A stretch of 64,000 nucleotides of DNA from Bacilli bacterium (GTDB lineage: Bacteria > Bacillota_I > Bacilli_A > RF39 > UBA660), in contig CAAHEC010000055.1 in the NCBI GenBank assembly GCA_900772415.1, positions 1-64,000 on the forward strand, given 5' to 3'. The translations under genes were made by a program, and so were the position numbers. Under the pieces are notes generated by a model that was not told where the DNA came from, made no database searches, and saw only the letters and a list, made by a program, of their open reading frames with translations. Each line of letters begins with the position of its first letter. Within the stretch, counting starts at the first letter, position 1. This document shows positions 53,659-62,838 of the stretch, piece after piece.

Positions 53659-54750
53659 TTGAATAAAAAGTTTGATTTAACTCTTATGATTACTATAATA
53701 ATAACGTCTTTATATGGTATTATTATGATTTTTTCGGCCTCTAGTATTTGGGCTGAATATAAATTTAACTCCAAATTTCATTATGTGATTATGCAAAGCA
53801 TATTTTTCATGATAGGAGTTATATTAATGATTTTTGTAAGTAAAGTGCCTTATAGGTACTATTTAAAAAAAGCAAATATCATTCTTTTAACATGCTTTAT
53901 TCTTTTAATTCTTGTTTTAGTACCAGGAATTGGAACGGTAAGGAATGGTTCTAGAAGTTGGTTTGGAATAGGTGGTCTTGGTATTCAACCTAGTGAATTT
54001 ATGAAACTGGCTCTCATTATATTTACTAGTAAATACATATATAATAATCCAAAAGATATGAAAAAAGTAACTAAGGGAGCGTTTCCTATTCTTTTAGTTA
54101 CATTAATATCGTTTGGACTTATTATGCTTCAACCTGATTTTGGAACGGGTACTATACTTGTTATGACAATAGTTGCCATGCTTTTTATATCAGGTGTTAA
54201 TTTTTCATTTTTTATAAAAATTGGATTAGTAGGTATGATATTAGTCGTTTTGCTAATTTTAAAAGCACCTTATAGAGTAAATAGAATAGTATCATTTTTA
54301 AATCCATGGAATGATCCTTTGGGAACTGGTTTTCAATCTATTCAGTCACTATTTGCTATAGGTCCAGGTGGACTTTTTGGATTAGGATTTGGAAATTCTA
54401 TACAAAAACATTTTTACTTACCAGAACCTCAGACTGATTTTATTTTCTCTATTATATCTGAAGAATTGGGTATACTTGGGATAATAACAGTTTCTATTTT
54501 GTTTTTAACAATTATATTAAAAGGAGTAAAAATATCAATAAAAGCACCTGATAATTTTGCTAAATTTTTAAGTTTTGGTATAATATTTCAACTTGCATTT
54601 CAAACTCTTCTTAATTTATCAGTAGTAGTTGGTTTAGTTCCAGTAACAGGGGTTACACTTCCATTTTTTTCATATGGAGGAAGTAGTCTTATAATAACTT
54701 TAATAGAAATGGGAATGATATTAAATATATCTAGGTATAAGCAGAATTGA
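53659..54750 (+). CDS. ftsW: SEDS glycosyltransferase FtsW/SpoVE
   Basis: A 363-residue SEDS-family protein with ten membrane helices that polymerises glycan strands together with a class B PBP. Conserved blocks are VRNGSRSWFGIGGLGIQPSEFMKLALIIF, MLQPDFGTGTILV, GPGGLFGLGFGNSIQKHFYLPEPQTDFIFSIISEELG and FFSYGGSSLIITL. The position before murG is that of spoVE in Bacillus, so it may serve division, the spore cortex or both. The start is TTG after AAAGGAGG. A noncoding RNA-like unit of about 300 bases follows before murG. Confidence 0.95.
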   Translation: MNKKFDLTLMITIIITSLYGIIMIFSASSIWAEYKFNSKFHYVIMQSIFFMIGVILMIFVSKVPYRYYLKKANIILLTCFILLILVLVPGIGTVRNGSRSWFGIGGLGIQPSEFMKLALIIFTSKYIYNNPKDMKKVTKGAFPILLVTLISFGLIMLQPDFGTGTILVMTIVAMLFISGVNFSFFIKIGLVGMILVVLLILKAPYRVNRIVSFLNPWNDPLGTGFQSIQSLFAIGPGGLFGLGFGNSIQKHFYLPEPQTDFIFSIISEELGILGIITVSILFLTIILKGVKISIKAPDNFAKFLSFGIIFQLAFQTLLNLSVVVGLVPVTGVTLPFFSYGGSSLIITLIEMGMILNISRYKQN

Positions 54751-54844
54751 TATGGTAAATTTTAAAGCAAATTACGTTATGTTTTGAAGAAAGATTTAAA
54801 AAAGATAGTAGATAAAAATTTATAAAGATATTAATAATTTAAAC

Positions 54845-54872
54845 TTGACAAAATAACAATATATGTTACAAT
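54845..54872 (+). promoter_or_regulatory. Promoter of the RNA unit before murG
   Basis: TTGACA (54845-54850) and TACAAT (54867-54872), 16 bases apart. Transcription would start near 54879, exactly where the first pairing arm begins. Confidence 0.8.
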
Positions 54873-54878
54873 TATATT

Positions 54879-55175
54879 AACCTAAGAGAGTTGTTATAAT
54901 CACGATTTAAAAGGAAAGTTTGTTTCTTTTTAAATGATAGTTAGTGTTTATAATCTATTTATTTAATAGTAGAAAATAGTTATGGTAACTAATCTTATTT
55001 GCTCTTAGGTGTTACAATTGTAAGTGAGAAAGAAAACTCACAGAAATAAGATATCACATTAAATACTGATAATATTTAAAAATGAATTTAGGGTTTGCTT
55101 AATTTCAGAGTGATTTTTCATTAAAAAACTAAGCGAAATAACGATTTTATCAGGATCGTTATTTTCTTTTTATCT
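54879..55175 (+). ncRNA. Candidate structured noncoding RNA upstream of murG
   Basis: A region without an open frame, flanked by a strong promoter and a terminator. CCTAAGAG (54881-54888) pairs with CTCTTAGG (55002-55009) to close a domain. Inside it are a 13-bp hairpin (ATTTAAAAGGAAA with TTTCTTTTTAAAT, one G-T pair) and a TAGTTA/TAACTA stem. After the closing arm come the palindrome TTACAATTGTAA, the hairpin GTGAG/CTCAC, an ATCAC/GTGAT arm enclosing TGAATTTAGG/GCTTAATTTCA, and the terminator AAATAACGAT/ATCGTTATTT followed by a T-rich stretch. I do not see conserved cores of RNase P, tmRNA, SRP, T-box, c-di-AMP or SAM RNAs. It may be a free RNA or a long murG leader. Confidence 0.65.
55135..55172 (+). 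terminator. Terminator of the RNA unit before murG
   Basis: A 10-bp perfect stem AAATAACGAT/ATCGTTATTT with a nine-base loop, followed by TCTTTTTAT. It lies 80 bases before the murG start and could end the RNA or attenuate murG. Confidence 0.85.
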
Positions 55176-55252
55176 AAAAGAAAAGTAATATGTGATTTTA
55201 CTACATTTTAATCATATAATTATGATATAATACTTAATAGTAGGTGGATAAT

Positions 55253-56350
55253 ATGAGAGTAATTATATCAGCAGGTGGAACAGGTGGACATATATATCCT
55301 GCACTTGCAATTGCAAATAAAATAAAAGAAAAAGATAAGTCAGCAGAAATTTTATATATTGGAACAAAAAACAGAATGGAAAAAGATATAGTTCCTAGTT
55401 ATGGATATAAGTTTATTGGCATAAGTGTAGAAGGATTAAAAAGGAGCTTAAGTCCACGCAATATAAAAAGTGTAATTTTATTTATAAATTCTATTAGAAA
55501 GTGTAAAAATATAATAAAGAAATTTAAGCCGGACGTTGTAATAGGAGTTGGTGGTTATGTTTCTGCTCCAACTGTTTATGCAGCTTACAAATTAGGTATA
55601 AAATGTTGTATACATGAGCAAAATTCATGCTTTGGTATGACTAATAAGTTTTTAAGTAAGTATGCAGATAAAGTATTTGTTTCTTTTAAAAGCTTAGAAG
55701 AAAAAATGAATGATAAAAAAATTATATATACTGGTAATCCTTGCAGTGAAAACGCTATTAATATAGTTCCTGCTTTAAAAAGTGATTATGGATTATCTGA
55801 TACAAAAAAACTTGTTTTGATAGTTATGGGTTCTTTAGGTTCAAAAACAATTAATAATAAAATGAAAACAATGTTAACTTTATTTAATAATAAAGATTAT
55901 GAAGTTTTATTTGTAACCGGAAAAAATTATTATGATGAATATAAAAACCTAAATTATACAAAGAATATAAAAATAGTACCTTACATAGATAACATGGTAA
56001 GTCTTTTAAAAAAAGTGGACTGTTTAGTATCAAGAGCGGGAGCAACAACACTAAGTGAAATTTCATCACTTAATGTTATTTCAATTTTAATACCAAGTCC
56101 TTATGTTACTGAAAATCATCAATATAAAAATGCCATGGACTTAGTTAGTAAAGAGGCTGCTCTTATCTTAGAAGAAAAGGATTTAAAAGGAGATAATCTT
56201 CTTAGGATGGTAGAAAAAGTACTAAATAACAAAGTTTATGCAAACAAAATAAAGAAAAATTTAAAAGAATTTGAGGTTAAAAATAGTGCAAGTATGATTT
56301 ACGATGAAATAGTAAAGTTAGTGGGGATAAAAAATGAAAGAAGTAATTAG
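55253..56350 (+). CDS. murG: UDP-GlcNAc--lipid I GlcNAc transferase
   Basis: A 365-residue membrane-associated glycosyltransferase that turns lipid I into lipid II. It begins MRVIISAGGTGGHIYPALAI and has PDVVIGVGGYVSAPTVYAA, CIHEQNSCFGMTNKFLSKYA, and the donor-binding SRAGATTLSEI near residue 262. The ATG at 55253 follows AGTAGGTGG. The stop lies 17 bases within murB, so the two are translationally coupled. Its expression is likely affected by the RNA unit and terminator just upstream. Confidence 0.97.
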   Translation: MRVIISAGGTGGHIYPALAIANKIKEKDKSAEILYIGTKNRMEKDIVPSYGYKFIGISVEGLKRSLSPRNIKSVILFINSIRKCKNIIKKFKPDVVIGVGGYVSAPTVYAAYKLGIKCCIHEQNSCFGMTNKFLSKYADKVFVSFKSLEEKMNDKKIIYTGNPCSENAINIVPALKSDYGLSDTKKLVLIVMGSLGSKTINNKMKTMLTLFNNKDYEVLFVTGKNYYDEYKNLNYTKNIKIVPYIDNMVSLLKKVDCLVSRAGATTLSEISSLNVISILIPSPYVTENHQYKNAMDLVSKEAALILEEKDLKGDNLLRMVEKVLNNKVYANKIKKNLKEFEVKNSASMIYDEIVKLVGIKNERSN

Positions 56351-57239
56351 TTTTATTAAAGATAAAAAAATAGGTTCATTTAAGGAAAATGTTAGTATAA
56401 AAAATCTTACAACATATAAAATAGGTGGAGTAGCAAAGATAGTTGTTTATCCTAAAGATTATAAAAAGCTTATTTTGTTAATTAAATATTTAAGAGAAGA
56501 AAAAGTTAAATATAAAATCATAGGATATGGTTCAAATCTTATTTTCAGTGATGATACTTATGATGGTGTATTAATAAAATTAGACTGTTTTAATGAGCTT
56601 AAAATAAGTGATACAATAATTAAAGTAGGAGCTGGAGTAAGCTTAGTAAAGTTATCTTATAAAGTTGGGGCAAAAGGTCTTACTGGTCTTGAATTTGCAT
56701 CAGGAATTCCTGGTAGTATAGGTGGTGCAGTTTTTATGAATGCGGGGGCATATAAATCAGATATGGGATATATTGTTTCTGAGATAAAAGTAATAACTCC
56801 CACATTAGAGGTTAAGACGCTATATAATAAAGATTTAAATTATAAATATAGATCATCTTTTTTGCAAACGAATAGAGAATATATTTGCGTAGAGGCTACA
56901 ATAGTTTTAAGACATGGTGATAAAAAAGAAATAAAAGAGTTAATGGAACAAAGAAGGCAAAAAAGATTTATTACACAACCTTTAGAATATCCTTCGGCAG
57001 GTTCAGTATTTAGAAATCCTGAAAATTTATTTGCAGGTAAGTTAATTGAAGATTGTAATTTAAAAGGTTATACAATAGGTGGTGCTAAAGTAAGTAATAA
57101 ACATGCCAATTTCATAATCAACTATAATAATGCCAAGGCAAGTGATGTAAGAAATTTAATTTTATATGTTCATGATAAGGTTAAAAATGAAAAAAACATT
57201 GACTTGAAAATAGAACAAGAATTTGTTAATTGGGAGTAA
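56334..57239 (+). CDS. murB: UDP-N-acetylenolpyruvoylglucosamine reductase
   Basis: A 301-residue flavoprotein (type II MurB) that reduces UDP-GlcNAc-enolpyruvate to UDP-MurNAc. FAD-binding blocks are TTYKIGGVAKIVVYP, IGYGSNLIFSDD and ASGIPGSIGGAVFMNAGAY. The proton-donor Ser is in PSAGSVFRNP, and the final Glu is in KIEQEFVNW. It starts inside murG and ends three bases before divIB, as in the Bacillus murG-murB-divIB order. Confidence 0.97.
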   Translation: MKEVISFIKDKKIGSFKENVSIKNLTTYKIGGVAKIVVYPKDYKKLILLIKYLREEKVKYKIIGYGSNLIFSDDTYDGVLIKLDCFNELKISDTIIKVGAGVSLVKLSYKVGAKGLTGLEFASGIPGSIGGAVFMNAGAYKSDMGYIVSEIKVITPTLEVKTLYNKDLNYKYRSSFLQTNREYICVEATIVLRHGDKKEIKELMEQRRQKRFITQPLEYPSAGSVFRNPENLFAGKLIEDCNLKGYTIGGAKVSNKHANFIINYNNAKASDVRNLILYVHDKVKNEKNIDLKIEQEFVNWE

Positions 57240-57242
57240 AAA

Positions 57243-57911
57243 ATGAAAAAGAAAAAAAGACGTAGAAGACTTAAAATAGGAAGATTATTTTTACTGTTAC
57301 TTATTTTAGGAGTAATTTCTTTTGCGTTTATGAAATTTTTTGATATCAAAATAAGAAATATAGTTATAAAGGGAAACTCAATATTAACTGATCAGGAAAT
57401 AATAGAATTAGCTAATTTACAAAATTATCCCTCATATTTAGAAGTTTTTTCATACAAAGTAAAAAAGGATATATTAAAGAGTAAATATGTAAAAGAAGCT
57501 AAAGTATATAAGGGGTTACTTTCAGTTAATATTAAAATCAAAGAAGCTAAAGTTTTATATATAGATTCTTTAACAAATGATAAAATAACTATGACATCAA
57601 AAATAAATGATAATAAAATAATATGTGTTCCCGTTTTAACTAATAGTATTCCTAAGAAAAAGCAGGCCGAGTTTAAAGAAGCCATGAATAAAATAAATAA
57701 AGATGTATTATGTCAAATGTCAGAGATAAAATATGATCCTAATAGTATAGATGATGACAGATATTATGTTTATATGAATGATGGCAACACGGTATATTTA
57801 ACCGTTAATAAATTTAAAAAAATAAATAAATATAATACTATACTAGAGAATATAGGAAAACAAAACGGAACTCTTTATTTGGATTATGGAGATTATTTTG
57901 AAGCAAAATAA
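57243..57911 (+). CDS. divIB: Cell division protein DivIB/FtsQ
   Basis: A 222-residue bitopic protein. It has a very basic start (MKKKKRRRRLKIGRL), one membrane helix (LFLLLLILGVISFAFM), and a POTRA domain (IRNIVIKGNSILTDQEIIELANLQ to about 105). A beta domain then ends with VYLTVNKFKKINKYNTILENI, which is typical of FtsQ_DivIB. It stabilises the septal synthase complex with FtsL. The spacing to murB is three bases. The protein is slightly shorter than Bacillus DivIB. Confidence 0.92.
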   Translation: MKKKKRRRRLKIGRLFLLLLILGVISFAFMKFFDIKIRNIVIKGNSILTDQEIIELANLQNYPSYLEVFSYKVKKDILKSKYVKEAKVYKGLLSVNIKIKEAKVLYIDSLTNDKITMTSKINDNKIICVPVLTNSIPKKKQAEFKEAMNKINKDVLCQMSEIKYDPNSIDDDRYYVYMNDGNTVYLTVNKFKKINKYNTILENIGKQNGTLYLDYGDYFEAK

Positions 57912-57990
57912 TCTTTTTTCTTTAAAAAAATTGATTTATATAGTATAATATTGTCATATGGTATAAAACATATGATAGGAGTTTGTGCTT

Positions 57991-59241
57991 ATGAAAAAAA
58001 TATATACTTGTATTGATATTTCATCTGATACTATAAGAGTTTTAGTTAGTGAATATTATCAAGGTAAGCAGAGAACTTTAGCTTGCTCATCCGTTAGAAC
58101 GAAAGGTGTTAAAAGTGGAGTTATAACTGATGAAGGGTTACTGGTAGAAAGGCTTAAACTTGCTCTTGATGATATTAATTCAAGGATAGATGTTGATATT
58201 AAAAAGGCAATTTTAATAATTCCACCACTAGATGCTGAATATAATTTAGTTCACGGAAATGTTCCAATTGTAAATGAAGAACATATGGTAACTAAAAAAG
58301 ATGTTATGAGAGTTCAGAATGCAACTTTAAATGACGTTTTGCCAAATATGGAATTAGTTAGCATAACTCCAATAGATTTTACCATTTATGAAAACGGATC
58401 TGAAATTGAAACATTAAAAGATCCAACGAATAAAATTTGTGATAGATTAGGAATTAGGGCTATGCTTTCATTGGTTCCAAAAACTCATGTTATTTCTTAT
58501 GTTAAAGTGGCAGAAGCTGCAGGTATAGAAGTAGTTGATTTGGCATTATCTTCTATATGCGATTATGAAGAAGTAAGAACAGAAGAGATGGATTTAACTG
58601 GTAGTGCAATAATTAACATAGGAAAGGATATAACTACGGTGTCTGTTTTTAATAAAGGAATAATAACTAATAGTAGTATACTAAAAATAGGCAGTAAAAT
58701 AATAGATGAAGACATTTCTTATATTTATTATATTAATAAGAAAAATGCAAGAAGAGTAAAGGAAAACTTTGGTATAGCATCATCATTATATGCATCTAAA
58801 ACAGAAACGTATGAGGCAAGAGATGTTAATGGAAAACTAGTTAATATTAATCAATTTGAGCTTGCTAAAATTATTAATAAAAGGCTTTCTCAAATTCTAA
58901 ATATTGCAAAAAATGAATTAAAAGTATTAACAAATAAACAAATTCGTTATATAATGGTGTTAGGTGGTATAACGGATATACCAGGTATTAATTTTGCTAT
59001 CGAAGATATTTTAGGAAAAGATGCTAAAACCTATAGTTTAAATACATTAGGTATAAGAAAGGCAAGATTTATTACCGTATCTGGTGCAATTAAGCACTTT
59101 ATTAAAAAGATAAAATTAAGGGGAAAACAATATTCAATGTTTAGTAGTGATGATGAGGATAACCTTATTCATAGTAAAACCAGAATAGGTAGAAGTGATT
59201 CTGTATTTGGAAGGTTTTTTAGCTACTTTTTTGATAATTAA
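57991..59241 (+). CDS. ftsA: Cell division protein FtsA
   Basis: A 416-residue actin-fold protein that tethers FtsZ filaments to the membrane. It begins MKKIYTCIDISSDTIRVLVSEY, the phosphate-1 loop region. GSAIINIGKDITTVSVFNKGIITNSSILKIG is the second phosphate loop, and IMVLGGITDIPGINFAIEDILG lies in the last subdomain. The C-terminal helix DSVFGRFFSYFFDN is amphipathic and suits membrane binding. It is rather divergent (for example GSKIIDEDISYIYYINKKNA), but position before ftsZ settles the call. The start at 57991 follows GATAGGAG; a promoter-like TATAGTATAAT precedes it. Confidence 0.92.
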   Translation: MKKIYTCIDISSDTIRVLVSEYYQGKQRTLACSSVRTKGVKSGVITDEGLLVERLKLALDDINSRIDVDIKKAILIIPPLDAEYNLVHGNVPIVNEEHMVTKKDVMRVQNATLNDVLPNMELVSITPIDFTIYENGSEIETLKDPTNKICDRLGIRAMLSLVPKTHVISYVKVAEAAGIEVVDLALSSICDYEEVRTEEMDLTGSAIINIGKDITTVSVFNKGIITNSSILKIGSKIIDEDISYIYYINKKNARRVKENFGIASSLYASKTETYEARDVNGKLVNINQFELAKIINKRLSQILNIAKNELKVLTNKQIRYIMVLGGITDIPGINFAIEDILGKDAKTYSLNTLGIRKARFITVSGAIKHFIKKIKLRGKQYSMFSSDDEDNLIHSKTRIGRSDSVFGRFFSYFFDN

Positions 59242-59253
59242 GGAGGAAATAAA

Positions 59254-60339
59254 ATGTTTGGTTTACCAGTAGATCAATTAGCAAAAATTAAGGTTATCGG
59301 TGTTGGAGGCGGTGGCGGAAACGCTGTTAACAGAATGATTGAGTGTGGAGTAAGGGGTGTTGAGTTTATTGTTGCAAACACAGACTTACAAGTATTAAAT
59401 AGTTCAAAAGCAGAAACAAAGATTCAAATTGGTTCAAAAATTTCTGCGGGTCTTGGAGCTGGAGGTCGCCCTGAAATAGGAAGAGAAGCCGCTTTAGAAT
59501 CTAAAAAAGAAATAGAAGAGTCCTTAAAGGGTGCTGATATGGTATTTATAACTTGTGGAATGGGTGGTGGAACAGGTACTGGAGCTGCTCCTGTTATAGC
59601 AGAAATAGCCCAAAATTTAGGTGCTTTAACAGTAGCTATAGTAACAAAACCATTTACTTTCGAAGGTAAAAGAAGAATGGCACAAGCTATAGAGGGATTA
59701 TCAGAATTAAAAAATAACGTAGATACTTTAATAGTTATTCCAAATGATAGATTAAGAGAAATAATAGACAAATCAACACCAATGGTAGAAGCTTTCCATG
59801 AGGTTGATAATGTACTTCATAGAGGTGTACAATCTATTTCTGATTTAATTGCTGTAACAGGTTTAATAAACCTTGATTTTGCTGATGTTAAAGCAGTAAT
59901 GGAAAAAAGTGGAAATGCTCTTATTGGTATAGGTATGGGAACAGGTGAAAATAGAGCTGTTGAGGCAGCAAGACAAGCTGTTTCAAGTCCTCTTTTGGAA
60001 ACTGATATATCTGGAGCAACTGATGCAATCATAAATATTACTGGTGGAGCAAATCTTACTTTATTTGAAGCTGAAGATGCGGCTGAGGTTGTAAGATCAA
60101 CTTCTAATAATGATATTAATACTATATTTGGTGCGGTAATTAATGAAAATTTAACTGACGAGGTAATTGTTACGGTAATTGCAACAGGTTTTGAAAAAAA
60201 TGAGCAAAAGCTAAAAGAGAATAATGAAAATAAAGTACAACAATCAAGCCAACCAACAAGAGTTGGAAATATGATTCAAGACGATGATGATGACGATGAT
60301 GATATACCAAGCTTTTTAAAAAATAGAAGAAGTTTTTAA
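59254..60339 (+). CDS. ftsZ: Cell division GTPase FtsZ
   Basis: A 361-residue tubulin-like GTPase that forms the division ring. The nucleotide-binding GVGGGGGNAVNRMIE and the tubulin signature GMGGGTGTGAAPVIA are intact, as is NLDFADVKAVM, which holds the Asp needed for hydrolysis. After a short Asn/Gln-rich linker and an all-Asp run (DDDDDDD) comes the conserved tail DIPSFLKNRR, which binds FtsA and other partners. AAGGAGG precedes the ATG. It ends in a terminator. Confidence 0.99.
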   Translation: MFGLPVDQLAKIKVIGVGGGGGNAVNRMIECGVRGVEFIVANTDLQVLNSSKAETKIQIGSKISAGLGAGGRPEIGREAALESKKEIEESLKGADMVFITCGMGGGTGTGAAPVIAEIAQNLGALTVAIVTKPFTFEGKRRMAQAIEGLSELKNNVDTLIVIPNDRLREIIDKSTPMVEAFHEVDNVLHRGVQSISDLIAVTGLINLDFADVKAVMEKSGNALIGIGMGTGENRAVEAARQAVSSPLLETDISGATDAIINITGGANLTLFEAEDAAEVVRSTSNNDINTIFGAVINENLTDEVIVTVIATGFEKNEQKLKENNENKVQQSSQPTRVGNMIQDDDDDDDDIPSFLKNRRSF

Positions 60340-60358
60340 AATTTTAAACTATAATTAG

Positions 60359-60383
60359 ACACTTTAATTAGTGTTTTTTTTTT
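60359..60383 (+). terminator. Terminator after ftsZ
   Basis: ACACT pairs with AGTGT across six bases and is followed by T9. The short stem suggests moderate strength. Confidence 0.65.
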
Positions 60384-60406
60384 ATAATTAAATTATGGTG
60401 ATTTAA

Positions 60407-61201
60407 ATGAAAATATATGTTGATTTGATTTTACTATTGAACTTTTTTTTAGATTTTGTTTTACTAATGGGTGTTAATTTATCTCTTAGACGTAATTTTA
60501 GTATACCAAGAATTATGTTAGCAGCATTTATAGGAAGTTTAAGTGTTTTGTTATTATTTATTAGTTTAAATTCTTTTTCTTTATTTTTAATAAAAATTTT
60601 AATATCAATAATAATGGTTATTTTGGCATTTAATTTTAGGGATATTAAATATACCTTTAATAATTTATTATACCTATATTTATTTAGCATATTATTAGGT
60701 GGTATTTTGTATTTTGTTAATGATTCTTTATCATATAAAAATACTGGCTTAATCTTTTTTCATAATGGATTTAGTATAAACATATTATTAATAATAATAT
60801 TAACTCCATTATCCGTGTTTTTATACATTAAAAATATAAAAAAACAGAAAGATGAATTATCTAATTATTATGATGTTACTATAATATTTTTAAATGGAAA
60901 AGTAAGCCGTTTAACAGGCTTTTTAGATACTGGTAATAATTTATATGATCCATATAAGAAAAGACCTATAATAATGATTAACAAAGAAGTATTGAAAGGA
61001 TATAGGCCTAAATGTTTATTAGTTCCTTGTTTAACAGTTAATAAGGAAAGTTTAATAAAATGTTTTAAAGTAAAGAAAATAGTCATAAATGGTAAATTAA
61101 TAAAAGACGAAATTTTAGTTGGTATAAGTGACAATAATTTTAAAATAAGTGGAGTAGACTTGTTATTGCATAAAAAAATTATAAAGGAGAATAAAAAATG
61201 A
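60407..61201 (+). CDS. spoIIGA: Sporulation sigma-E processing aspartic peptidase
   Basis: A 264-residue membrane protease. About five helices (1-150) are followed by a cytoplasmic aspartic-protease domain with GFLDTGNNLYDPYKKRPIIMI (catalytic Asp near 173) and a final GVDLLLHKKI. It is expressed in the predivisional cell and removes the pro-sequence of sigma-E in the mother cell after a signal from the forespore. The start is ATG after GGTGATT. Its stop overlaps the sigE start by four bases (ATGA), as in Bacillus and Clostridium. Confidence 0.95.
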   Translation: MKIYVDLILLLNFFLDFVLLMGVNLSLRRNFSIPRIMLAAFIGSLSVLLLFISLNSFSLFLIKILISIIMVILAFNFRDIKYTFNNLLYLYLFSILLGGILYFVNDSLSYKNTGLIFFHNGFSINILLIIILTPLSVFLYIKNIKKQKDELSNYYDVTIIFLNGKVSRLTGFLDTGNNLYDPYKKRPIIMINKEVLKGYRPKCLLVPCLTVNKESLIKCFKVKKIVINGKLIKDEILVGISDNNFKISGVDLLLHKKIIKENKK

Positions 61202-61887
61202 AGAGATTAATTAGTTTTATTAAAAATTTGTTTAAAAAAGTAAATAATATGTTTTTTGTAGGAGCCTTAGATGCTCTCCCAGAACCATTAAAAAAAGAAG
61301 AAGAAATTAAATATCTATCTTTAGCAGCAAAAGGGGATGTAGAAGCTAAAAACAAACTTATAGAGCATAATTTAAGATTAGTAGTTTACTTATCAAAAAA
61401 ATATGAAAACACTAAAATAGATTTAGAAGATTTAGTAAGCATAGGTACTATTGGTCTTATAAAAGGAATAAATACATACAAGATGGATAAAAATATAAAG
61501 CTTGCAACTTATGCATCAAGATGTATAGATAACGAAATTCTTATGTATCTTAGAAAAAATAAAAAAAGAAATGCAGATGTATCTTTAGAAGAATCCTTAT
61601 CTTTTGATGCTGAAGGAAATGAACTTCATCTAGAAGATATATTAGGTACCGATGCTGATTTAGTTACAAAGCAATTAGAGGATAATGATCTTAAAGATAC
61701 TCTTTTAAAAGAAATAGAAAAATTGCCAAAAAGAGATAAAGAAATAATGAAATTAAGATATGGTCTTTTTGGACAAAAAGAAATTACCCAAAAGGAATTA
61801 GCTAAAAAACTAAATATATCACAAAGTTATATATCAAGAATAGAAAAAAAAGTTATAAAAAAAATAAAGGAAACTATAAAAATATAA
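61198..61887 (+). CDS. sigE: Sporulation sigma factor E
   Basis: A 229-residue sigma-70 family factor controlling early mother-cell genes. The first 20 or so residues (MKRLISFIKNLFKKVNNMFF) are the hydrophobic-basic pro-region that SpoIIGA removes. Region 2 has LIEHNLRLVVYLSKKYENT and LVSIGTIGLIKGINTY; region 4 has LPKRDKEIMKLRYGLFGQKEITQKELAKKLNISQSYISRIEKKVIK. In Bacillus sigG follows directly; here it does not. A likely target in this window is the cotJ operon, although I could not confirm a sigma-E promoter there. Confidence 0.96.
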   Translation: MKRLISFIKNLFKKVNNMFFVGALDALPEPLKKEEEIKYLSLAAKGDVEAKNKLIEHNLRLVVYLSKKYENTKIDLEDLVSIGTIGLIKGINTYKMDKNIKLATYASRCIDNEILMYLRKNKKRNADVSLEESLSFDAEGNELHLEDILGTDADLVTKQLEDNDLKDTLLKEIEKLPKRDKEIMKLRYGLFGQKEITQKELAKKLNISQSYISRIEKKVIKKIKETIKI

Positions 61888-61950
61888 TATATTTAAAATG
61901 AGTTGTTTTAAAATAAAATTAATGTTATATTTATAATAGAGGTGAGTTAT

Positions 61951-62211
61951 ATGAACGATAGTAAAACCACTTTTTTAAACAAGGATAATAAAAATAGAAG
62001 TAAAATAGTGTTTAAAGAATTTCCTAATCATAAAAATAAAGAAAAACAACCACAAAAAACTTTAAATAATTACAAAATAAATAGTAAAATATTATTTGCA
62101 TTTTTAATGATTGTTATCTTAATTTTGTTTATAACTTCAAGTTTTTTAAATAAAAAATTATTAGATACATATGGTGATTTTAATATAAAAGAAATAATCA
62201 ATCGTTTATGA
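61951..62211 (+). CDS. Small single-helix membrane protein
   Basis: An 86-residue protein. It has a basic, hydrophilic start of about 45 residues (NDSKTTFLNKDNKNRSKIVF), one membrane helix (ILFAFLMIVILILFITSSFL) and a short tail (DTYGDFNIKEIINRL). GAGGTGAGTT precedes the ATG at 61951. I recognise no family. Lying between sigE and the ylb genes, it may be a sporulation membrane protein, but only position suggests this. Confidence 0.6.
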   Translation: MNDSKTTFLNKDNKNRSKIVFKEFPNHKNKEKQPQKTLNNYKINSKILFAFLMIVILILFITSSFLNKKLLDTYGDFNIKEIINRL

Positions 62212-62254
62212 AAAAAATTTTGTTTAATGCATAAACTATATTAGGGTGATTATC

Positions 62255-62611
62255 ATGAAAGAGGAGTTTAAATTATTTGTAAAAAAAAGACCAGAACTTA
62301 TAAAATATGTTAATTCTGGTGAGATGACTTGGCAAAAGTTTTATGAACAATGGTCACTTTATGGTGAAGATGAGGAAGTTTGGAAAAAGTATAAATCCGT
62401 AAGTGAAAATAAAAATGAAAGCAATTCTTTTAATATTTCAACAATTACTAATATGTTGAAAAAAGTAGATATGGATCAAGTTAAAAAGGGTGTTAATAGC
62501 CTTCAGAAAGTTGTTGAACTTCTCCAGGGCCTTGTTGCAAAAGATACAGTAATGCCTACAAAAAATGATGTATATGAGCCAAGACAACTGTTTAAGAAGT
62601 TTGAAGATTAA
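62255..62611 (+). CDS. ylbD: YlbD-like putative coat protein
   Basis: A 118-residue protein with the YlbD pattern EFKLFVKKRPELIKYVNSGEMTWQKFYEQWSLYGEDEEVWKKY at residues 3-45 and a helical LKKVDMDQVKKGVNSLQKVVELLQGLV near 70-95, ending RQLFKKFED. In Bacillus YlbD is annotated as a spore coat protein. The ATG at 62255 follows GGGTGAT. Its stop overlaps the ylbE start by one base. Gene order ylbD-ylbE-ylbF-rsmD is that of Bacillus, with ylbG missing. Confidence 0.85.
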   Translation: MKEEFKLFVKKRPELIKYVNSGEMTWQKFYEQWSLYGEDEEVWKKYKSVSENKNESNSFNISTITNMLKKVDMDQVKKGVNSLQKVVELLQGLVAKDTVMPTKNDVYEPRQLFKKFED

Positions 62612-62838
62612 TGGATTTTAAAATAAAGCTTTTTCTTGATTCAAACCCTAATTATAAAAATTATTTAAGATCAAATTCGTATTGGTATAAAACTCTTATA
62701 AGAGATCCTTCTTCTTTTAATTTATTTATAAATGAAGTTAAGGAAAAATATAAATTAAGAACAACTGATAAAATAAATAACGTAATTGATAAGATTGATA
62801 TGGTAAGCAAATTAATAAACGTAATAGGAGATAAATAA
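62611..62838 (+). CDS. ylbE: YlbE-like protein
   Basis: A 75-residue protein matching YlbE in size and in FLDSNPNYKNYLRSNSYWYKTLIRDPSSF, followed by an amphipathic helix with KINNVIDKIDMVSKLINVI. Its function is unknown in any species. It overlaps the stop of ylbD (TAATG) and its own stop overlaps the ylbF start, so the three are translated as a unit. Confidence 0.85.
   Translation: MDFKIKLFLDSNPNYKNYLRSNSYWYKTLIRDPSSFNLFINEVKEKYKLRTTDKINNVIDKIDMVSKLINVIGDK

Noticed and set aside
54879..55175. RNase P RNA, 6S RNA or tmRNA for the unit before murG.
   Set aside because: It has GGAAAG and ACAGAA pieces, but the P4 pairing partner is missing. The fold is branched, not one long 6S-like hairpin, and there is no tRNA-like 3' end.
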